Shown: positions 9,292 through 14,180 of the stretch, piece by piece
Layout of the letters: each line of letters opens with the position of its first letter
Numbering within the stretch: the stretch's first letter is position 1
Assembly (NCBI GenBank): GCA_018713405.1
Contig: DVOR01000009.1
Span: forward strand, 1 to 14,180
Reading direction: 5' to 3'
Length of the DNA: 14,180 bases
DNA from: Candidatus Spyradenecus faecavium
GTDB lineage: Bacteria; Verrucomicrobiota; Kiritimatiellia; RFP12; DVOR01
The notes under the pieces: generated by a model
What the model was told of the DNA's origin: nothing
Database searches by the model: none
The model's input: the letters and a program-made list of their open reading frames with translations, nothing else
Program-made: the position numbers and the translations under genes

Positions 9292-11280
9292 ATGGCCAAG
9301 TCACGGTTCTGGGGCAGGCTCCGTATCCTCCGCGTCGCGCTCGCGGCGTTCTTCCTCGCCGTCACCACCCTAGCCTTCGGCTACGCGGCCGACCTGGCCG
9401 CCCTCGTCGTCTCCTGGCTCGGCGGCGACGCCTCAGCCGCCGCGGACGCGACCGTCGCCCTGACGCGCGTCGCCCACGCCAATCTCGCCCCGGCCATCCT
9501 CTCCGCCGCCGCGCGCCTCTCCCTCTTCGGCGTCGTCGCCGCGGCGGTCATCCTGGCGGCGACGGCCTTCCTGGGCCGCGCCTACTGCTCGGTGGTCTGC
9601 CCCTTCGGCGTCCTCCAGGACCTCCTGGGCCTGTTGCGCGTCTGGGAACGCAAGAGCCCGCCCCAGCCCCGCCTCCTCCGCCTGCGCAAGGGCCTGGGCG
9701 CGACGGTCTGGGCCGTGGCGCTCATCGGCGGTTGGGCGCTCGGCCTCCGTTTCCTGGACCCCTACACGCTCTTCGGCGCCATTGCGGCCGGCGGCGTCCT
9801 GCCCCTGCTCTTCGTCGCCGTGCTGGTCGCGTGGCGCACGCGCTTCTTCTGCAACAGCCTCTGCCCTGTGGGCGCCTTGCTCGCCTGCGTCTCCGCCCAT
9901 GCGCCCCTTGGCCTGACCTTCACCTCGCGCTGCGTCAAGTGCGGGAAGTGCGCCACCGTCTGCCCGACGGGTTGTCTGGACCCCAAGGCCGGGACCATCG
10001 ACAACGGCCGCTGCGTCCGGTGCCTCAAGTGCGCCGCGGTCTGCCCCCTCGGCGCCATCGCCTATGGCCGCAACCCGGGCTTCCGCTTGCCCACGCGCCG
10101 CGAGGCGCTCACCGTCGGCGGGTTGCTCGCGGGGGGCGCGGCCGCCGGCGTGGCCGCCCGCCTCGTCGGCCCCAAGGCCGCGTCTGACGCCCTCCTTGCC
10201 CAAGGCGCGGTCTGCCCACCCGGCGCAGGCGACCTGCCGCGCTTCTTCGCGGCCTGCACCGACTGCCGCCTCTGTGTCGCCAACTGCCCCACCCACGCCA
10301 TCAAGCCAGCCGGCCCCCTCGGCGTCATCCACCTCGACTACGCCGACGGCGCGCGTTGCGACTTCGATTGCAAACGTTGCACGGAGGTCTGCCCCACCGG
10401 CGCGCTGCTCCCCCTGACCCTCGCCGTCAAGCGGCGCACGCGCCTGGGCCTGGCCCGCCACGCCCCCGACCGTTGCCGGGCCTACGCCGGGGAGGACTGC
10501 GGCCGTTGCACCCAGGCCTGCCCCGTCGGCGCCGTCCGCCTCGAACGCATCGAGCGGGACGGCGAGACGTTCCTCGTCCCCAAGGTCTATGCCGACCGTT
10601 GCGTCGGGTGCGGCGCGTGCCAGGCCGTCTGCCCCGCCCCCGGCAAAGCCATCGTCGTCGAGCCCTTGCCCGACGGCGCCCAGACGCTTCTTCCCCTCCC
10701 CCCGCCGGCCCCCGAGTCCGCCTACCAAGCCATCTACCCGCCCGGCGCCGGCTCGCCCCAGCGCTTCCTCGCCAAATGCACCGACTGCGGGCGGTGCGTG
10801 GCCACCTGCGAGGGGCGCGTCCTGCGCTCCGAGGGCCGCCCCGGCTCCGTCCACCTCGTCTTCGACGCGGGCATGTGCGAGTACTACTGCACCAAGTGCG
10901 GCGAGGTCTGCCCCACCGGCGCCATCAGCCTGCTCGACCTCGCCGTCAAGCAGCGCACGCGCATCGGCCTGGCCGAGCTGGAGCCCTCCATCTGCGTGGC
11001 CTTCTCCACCGAGAACGCCTGCGGCGCCTGCGCCGAGCACTGCCCCACCGGCGCCCTCCGCATGAAGCCCGACGCCGAGGGCATCCTGGTCCCGACGCTG
11101 ACGACCGACCTCTGCATCGGCTGCGGCAGTTGCGAGTATCCCTGCCCCGTCCGCCCCGTCAAGGCCATCCGCGTGCGCCCCCTCCCCGACGGCGTCCAGA
11201 TCCTCGCCGCCGACCCCAACGTCTTCTTCGCGCCCACCGAGCCGGCCCCCGCCCCCGCCACCGACGACTGGCTCATCTGA
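9292..11280 (+). CDS. Membrane-bound polyferredoxin: NapH-like part fused to two tandem four-cluster ferredoxin modules
   Basis: This 662-residue protein should carry electrons between the membrane and the periplasm. Residues 1-210 hold several membrane spans and two CxxxCP motifs (C99/C103 and C187/C191), as in NapH/NosR-type ferredoxins. Two [4Fe-4S] motifs follow (C214-C224 and C241-C251). Residues 264-290 (RLPTRREALTVGGLLAGGAA) resemble a twin-arginine signal inside the chain. Then come two copies of one module, each with four Cys motifs: first at 322-332, 356-367, 395-410 and 437-447; second at 496-506, 529-540, 568-584 and 608-618. That totals motifs for ten [4Fe-4S] clusters. Relatives I know have one such module after the RR segment, so the second looks like a duplication. 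I chose ATG 9292; an in-frame ATG at 9226 would overlap the DUF362 gene by 50 nt and delay the basic membrane-protein N-terminus (MAKSRFWGRLRILR). The ribosome site is poor (GGGAAG, 9278-9283), so translation may be coupled to DUF362. Partner and electron donor are unknown. Confidence 0.88.
   Translation: MAKSRFWGRLRILRVALAAFFLAVTTLAFGYAADLAALVVSWLGGDASAAADATVALTRVAHANLAPAILSAAARLSLFGVVAAAVILAATAFLGRAYCSVVCPFGVLQDLLGLLRVWERKSPPQPRLLRLRKGLGATVWAVALIGGWALGLRFLDPYTLFGAIAAGGVLPLLFVAVLVAWRTRFFCNSLCPVGALLACVSAHAPLGLTFTSRCVKCGKCATVCPTGCLDPKAGTIDNGRCVRCLKCAAVCPLGAIAYGRNPGFRLPTRREALTVGGLLAGGAAAGVAARLVGPKAASDALLAQGAVCPPGAGDLPRFFAACTDCRLCVANCPTHAIKPAGPLGVIHLDYADGARCDFDCKRCTEVCPTGALLPLTLAVKRRTRLGLARHAPDRCRAYAGEDCGRCTQACPVGAVRLERIERDGETFLVPKVYADRCVGCGACQAVCPAPGKAIVVEPLPDGAQTLLPLPPPAPESAYQAIYPPGAGSPQRFLAKCTDCGRCVATCEGRVLRSEGRPGSVHLVFDAGMCEYYCTKCGEVCPTGAISLLDLAVKQRTRIGLAELEPSICVAFSTENACGACAEHCPTGALRMKPDAEGILVPTLTTDLCIGCGSCEYPCPVRPVKAIRVRPLPDGVQILAADPNVFFAPTEPAPAPATDDWLI
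10090..10161 (+). other. Internal twin-arginine-like signal segment within the polyferredoxin
   Basis: Residues R269-R270 followed by EALTVGGLLAGGAAAGVA look like a Tat signal placed between the NapH-like membrane part and the duplicated ferredoxin modules. The arrangement suggests an ancestral fusion of a NapH-type and a NapG-type gene, with the downstream modules exported folded and tethered. Whether Tat or a plain membrane span is used cannot be told from sequence. Confidence 0.55.
10216..10683 (+). repeat. Ferredoxin module copy 1 (intragenic duplication)
   Basis: Residues 309-464, from PPGAG to PLPDGAQ, contain four [4Fe-4S] motifs. The corresponding cysteines of copy 2 lie 174, 173, 173 and 171 residues downstream. 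By eye close to half of aligned residues are identical, including DNA-level identity such as GAGGTCTGCCCCACCGGCGC at 10384-10403. Confidence 0.88.
10738..11199 (+). repeat. Ferredoxin module copy 2 (intragenic duplication)
   Basis: Residues 483-636 repeat copy 1 from PPGAG to PLPDGVQ with all sixteen cluster cysteines kept. The 20-base match to copy 1 lies at 10903-10922, 519 bp (173 codons) after the first. The block LAVKQRTRIGLA here matches LAVKRRTRLGLA in copy 1. The first cluster motif ends CEG rather than the usual CP, the only clear departure. Confidence 0.88.
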
Positions 11281-11336
11281 CCCTCCCCTTTCCCTGCGGG
11301 AGCGCGCACGAGGCGCCCTGAGCGGCGTGAATGGAA

Positions 11337-11380
11337 GAAAGCCCCCATCGGCAAGAAGCCGGTGGGGGCTTTCTTTGTTT
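11337..11380. terminator. Bidirectional terminator between convergent genes
   Basis: A 16-bp stem with a single G-T wobble (GAAAGCCCCCATCGGC, 11337-11352, pairing with 11358-11373) closes on an AAGAA loop. On the + strand TTTGTTT follows (11374-11380), ending the operon that finishes at 11280. Read on the - strand, the stem ends CTTTC followed by TTCCATTC, a weaker U-rich tail that could end the alpha-2-macroglobulin gene whose stop is at 11391. Confidence 0.88.
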
Positions 11381-11390
11381 GGGCGCCCCG

Positions 11391-14180
11391 TCACGGGGTG
11401 ACGGTGAGCGGCTCGGCGGCGGTGCGGGCGGCGAAGTCCGGCGCGTGGGTGAGGGTCAGGGTGGCCAGGCCGGGGACGCAGACGCCGGCGTGGGTGGCCT
11501 TGAGCTTGTATTGGATGGTGGTGACGCCGCGGGGGAGCGTGCCAATGAAGAAGTCCGTGCCGACGTCGCCGGGGATGGCGTAGGCGCCGGTCTGCCACTC
11601 CCAGGCCGGGAGCTGGTGGAGCGGCTCGGTGTTGGCGGGGCGCTCGTCGCGGAGCCAGGCGTGGCTCATGGGCTGGGCGGCGGTGATGCGCAGGGTCACG
11701 GTGACGGTGTCGCCGACCTTGGGCCGGGCGGGGGCGTAGGAGCGGGTGAGGGTGAGCGCGGCGTCCTCGCCGACCTCGGGCGCGGGCACTTGGTCGAGCG
11801 GGAGGGTGTAGGCGGCGACGACGCTGCCGAAGCTGAGGCCGGGCAGGCTGCGGGCGTAGACCAGGCGGCGCACGCCGGGGCGGTTGTCGCTGGTGTGGCG
11901 GATGGTCGGGATGGCGCCGACCTCGGTCTCGGGCGTGCCGACGAGGCGGAGGCCGAAGGCCGCGGCGAGGGTGGCGCGGGTGTTGCCCCAGCCGTTGAGG
12001 CGGCGGTGCTGGAGGAGCCACCGGGCGGCGGCGCGGGCGTCCTCGGCGCGACCGTTCTCCAGGAGGGTCTCCAACCCGAGGACGTGGCTCTCGATGGGGG
12101 TGCCCCACCAGACCCACCAGAGGCGTTCCTGCGGCCACCACACGCCCCAGGTCTTGGAGGCGTTGATGGCGTCGGTGACGTCCTTGAGGCCGGCCTCGGC
12201 GACGGCCTTCACGCCGAGGCGCTTGGCGGCGACGGCCAGGAGGCGGCGCTCCTGCACGCCCTTGGCCTCGCGGTAGGCCAGCAGGAGGGAATCGGTGAGG
12301 TCCTCCTCCTGCGGCCAGACGTCGAGGAAGGCGCTTCGGGTGTAGGCCCAGGCGGCGAAGGAGAGGGTCTTGGGCTTGGCCTTGAGGGTGGCGAGCACGG
12401 CCTCCTCAAGCGGCTTGGGCGCGAGTCCGAGGCGGTGGAGACGGGCCGTACCCAGGCAGATCTCGGCGGTGGCGTAGACGTCCTCCGGCCCGCCGGGGAA
12501 CCACGGCCAGAGGTCGCCGCGCTTGGCGGCGAGGAGGCGGTTGAGCCACTCCTCCTCCCGGGCGTCGGCGTTGGCGAGCGGGGCCTTCATCTCGCGCAGC
12601 AGGAGGCTCGCGGCGAGGTTGGCGAAGAGCTGGTCGCTGCTCTCGTAGGGCCAGTCGGGCACCTTGGCGAGGCTCTCGGCGACGGCCGCGGCGGGGGTGT
12701 GGTCCCACCGCACGGCGAGCTCGTCGAAGACGGTCGGCTCGAGCACATCGACGGTCGTGGGCTCGGTGTCCACCAGCGTGAGGGGATAGACGTCCTCCAC
12801 GCGGACGCGGTTGTCGAGCACGGGGAGGTCGAGGCGGACGGCGTCGCCCTCGGTGGCGAACTCAAAGGTCTGCGTGCCGGGGACGGCCTGGGCGGCGATG
12901 TCCCAACGCACGGTCGCGGCGCCCTTGGGCGGGAGCGAGACGGGCTTGCGTTCGCCGCGGTTGAGGGTGGCCCAGGTGTCGAGGGGCTTGTCGGTGGTGT
13001 TGGCGAGGCGGACGTTGAGGGTGAGGCGGTCGCCCACGCGCAGGACGCGGGGGAGGTAGGGCTGGAGCATGACGTCCAGGCGGGCCTGGCAGTCGCGCGT
13101 GAGGGTGCCGCTGCGGCCATCGGGGGTAAAGGCGAAGGCCATGAGCTTCCAGGTGGTGAGGGTGTCGGGCAGGGTGAAGGTGAAGACGGCCTTGCCGCCC
13201 TCCAGGCGCTTCTGCGGCGCCCAGAGCGCGGTCTTGGCGAAGTCGGTGCGCATGCGCGGCGGCGGGGTGGGGGCGGCAACATTCCCGCCGGCGGACTTTG
13301 CACGGGCGGGGGCTTCCTCCGCGACGGCGACGGCGTCCATCGCGACGTTGGCGGCCTTGGGCGCGGCGGCCCAATCTCCGAGGAAACGGGCGCCGTAGAG
13401 GCCTTCCGTGACGCTTTCCTCTTCCTCTTCAGAAGGCCAACGGAACATCGGCACGCGGTGCTCGTGGCCGGGCGCGCAGAAGTCCCAGGGGAGCGGTTCC
13501 CTTGCGGTGACGCCCCAGTTGGGCTGGAACCAGTCGTTTGTGAGGCCCCACGCGTTGAGATAGGTGGGGAAACGGGCGGCGAGGGTCGTCCAGACGTAGG
13601 GGCGGATCTCGTCGAGGGCCTTGTCGTAGCAGGTGACGAGGAGCTCGGCGTCGGGGTCGTCCACGGTGATTTCCCAGGTCTGCCTCGAGCCGGGTTTGGC
13701 GGTCTCGGCGAAGCGCGTGGCCTCAACCTTCAGGTCCGGCGGCGGCTCGACGTCGTAGGCCAGGGTGGAGGAGCGGAGGCGCGCGCCTTCGAAGCCGTAG
13801 ACCGTGATGGAGAAGTTCGGCGCGAGGTCGGCCTCGAGGGGCAACTTGAAGAAGGGACCGGTCAGGGGGATGACGCTGCGCAGGCCGTTGCGCGTAGTGA
13901 CGGCGAGGAACTTGGGGCCCTTGCCGAGGGTGGAGGCGAAGCCCTCGAGCGTCTCGCCGACCTTCAAGGGTTTGTCGGTGGATTGCTTGGTGCGCAGGAG
14001 GGCACCCGTGGTGCGCCAGGACTTGGGGAAGACGGAGAGGTCGCCGTCGCGCGGCACGACGATGGCGCCGGTGGCGTTGGTGACGGCGCCGGAGACGGTC
14101 ATGAGGGTGAAACTGCCGCCAGGGAGGGCGAGCGGCAGGGTGGCCTCGGCCTTGCCGGGCTCGGTCTGGCGCAGGGTGAA
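11391..14180 (-). CDS. Alpha-2-macroglobulin family protein without a thioester, C-terminal 929 residues (5' end outside the window)
   Basis: The reading frame stays open from the right edge, so this is the C-terminal part of a larger gene. An internal Met at 14102 has no ribosome site and is not the start. Residue numbers here count from that Met. After macroglobulin-like beta domains and an Ala/Pro-rich linker (~250-295), the A2M domain is clear (TALWAPQKRLEGGKAVFTF, PDTLTTWKLMAFAFTPDGR). A helical thioester-like domain follows (~470-760), with WWGTPIESHVLGLETLLE. The C-terminus is a bacterial MG10-type beta domain (GTDFFIGTLPRGVTTIQYKL, then THAG). Such proteins usually sit in the periplasm and trap proteases. 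At the thioester position, where relatives have a CxEQ core, this protein has YESSDQ (residue 486 on; 12630-12647). The reactive cysteine is absent, so covalent trapping should be impossible, as in E. coli YfaS. It faces the polyferredoxin gene. Whether a PbpC-type transglycosylase is its neighbour cannot be seen. Confidence 0.9.
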   Translation of the reverse strand, partial: FTLRQTEPGKAEATLPLALPGGSFTLMTVSGAVTNATGAIVVPRDGDLSVFPKSWRTTGALLRTKQSTDKPLKVGETLEGFASTLGKGPKFLAVTTRNGLRSVIPLTGPFFKLPLEADLAPNFSITVYGFEGARLRSSTLAYDVEPPPDLKVEATRFAETAKPGSRQTWEITVDDPDAELLVTCYDKALDEIRPYVWTTLAARFPTYLNAWGLTNDWFQPNWGVTAREPLPWDFCAPGHEHRVPMFRWPSEEEEESVTEGLYGARFLGDWAAAPKAANVAMDAVAVAEEAPARAKSAGGNVAAPTPPPRMRTDFAKTALWAPQKRLEGGKAVFTFTLPDTLTTWKLMAFAFTPDGRSGTLTRDCQARLDVMLQPYLPRVLRVGDRLTLNVRLANTTDKPLDTWATLNRGERKPVSLPPKGAATVRWDIAAQAVPGTQTFEFATEGDAVRLDLPVLDNRVRVEDVYPLTLVDTEPTTVDVLEPTVFDELAVRWDHTPAAAVAESLAKVPDWPYESSDQLFANLAASLLLREMKAPLANADAREEEWLNRLLAAKRGDLWPWFPGGPEDVYATAEICLGTARLHRLGLAPKPLEEAVLATLKAKPKTLSFAAWAYTRSAFLDVWPQEEDLTDSLLLAYREAKGVQERRLLAVAAKRLGVKAVAEAGLKDVTDAINASKTWGVWWPQERLWWVWWGTPIESHVLGLETLLENGRAEDARAAARWLLQHRRLNGWGNTRATLAAAFGLRLVGTPETEVGAIPTIRHTSDNRPGVRRLVYARSLPGLSFGSVVAAYTLPLDQVPAPEVGEDAALTLTRSYAPARPKVGDTVTVTLRITAAQPMSHAWLRDERPANTEPLHQLPAWEWQTGAYAIPGDVGTDFFIGTLPRGVTTIQYKLKATHAGVCVPGLATLTLTHAPDFAARTAAEPLTVTP

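Noticed and set aside
5865..9368. A 1167-codon open frame on the - strand opposite the GH84 and DUF362 genes
   Set aside because: Its Gly/Val/Asp/Ala-rich, domain-free translation is the usual antisense product of GC-rich codons; the + strand genes here have clear family motifs, ribosome sites and a promoter.
9433..12141. A 902-codon open frame on the - strand spanning the polyferredoxin gene and into the macroglobulin gene
   Set aside because: It is opposite a cysteine-motif-rich real gene and out of frame with the macroglobulin gene. It runs through a terminator and has low-complexity Arg/Pro/Gly content.
14100..14102. ATG as the start of the alpha-2-macroglobulin gene
   Set aside because: No ribosome site precedes it and the same frame stays open for 26 further codons to the window edge with similar beta-domain-like sequence; the gene continues outside.

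Overview
The window is a GC-rich, tightly packed stretch of bacterial chromosome with seven protein genes: six on the + strand and one, cut by the right edge, on the - strand. I see no RNA gene, CRISPR array, insertion sequence or phage gene. A Tat-type signal, exported periplasmic redox proteins, an alpha-2-macroglobulin-like protein and a secreted GH84 glycosidase point to a diderm, probably host- or mucin-associated bacterium. The gene styles resemble Bacteroidetes relatives but the GC content is very high. A PVC-group bacterium (Kiritimatiellota/Verrucomicrobiota/Lentisphaerota) would fit; this is inference from gene content and base composition, not a proof.

Left part (1-3354): carB, the large subunit of carbamoyl-phosphate synthetase, stands alone with its own promoter and a strong intrinsic terminator. 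carA is not in the window. Next (3425-5831) is a two-gene unit: a CPA2-type cation:proton antiporter, possibly on a nearly leaderless transcript, followed 10 bp later by a lone OppD/DppD-type ATPase of a peptide ABC importer without permeases.

Centre (5840-11380): a good extended -10 promoter precedes a likely three-gene operon. It encodes a secreted GH84 beta-N-acetylglucosaminidase, a Tat-exported DUF362 protein, and a membrane polyferredoxin. The last is the most unusual gene here. It fuses a NapH-like membrane part (two CxxxCP motifs and two 4Fe-4S motifs) to an internal Tat-like segment and then to two tandem copies of a four-cluster ferredoxin module, giving motifs for ten [4Fe-4S] clusters in about 662 residues. 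With DUF362 it looks like an electron conduit from the membrane to a periplasmic enzyme of unknown reaction.

Right part (11337-14180): a convergent, probably bidirectional terminator separates this operon from a - strand alpha-2-macroglobulin family gene. Its thioester motif has degenerated (YESSDQ where active relatives have a CxEQ core), and its 5' end lies beyond the window.
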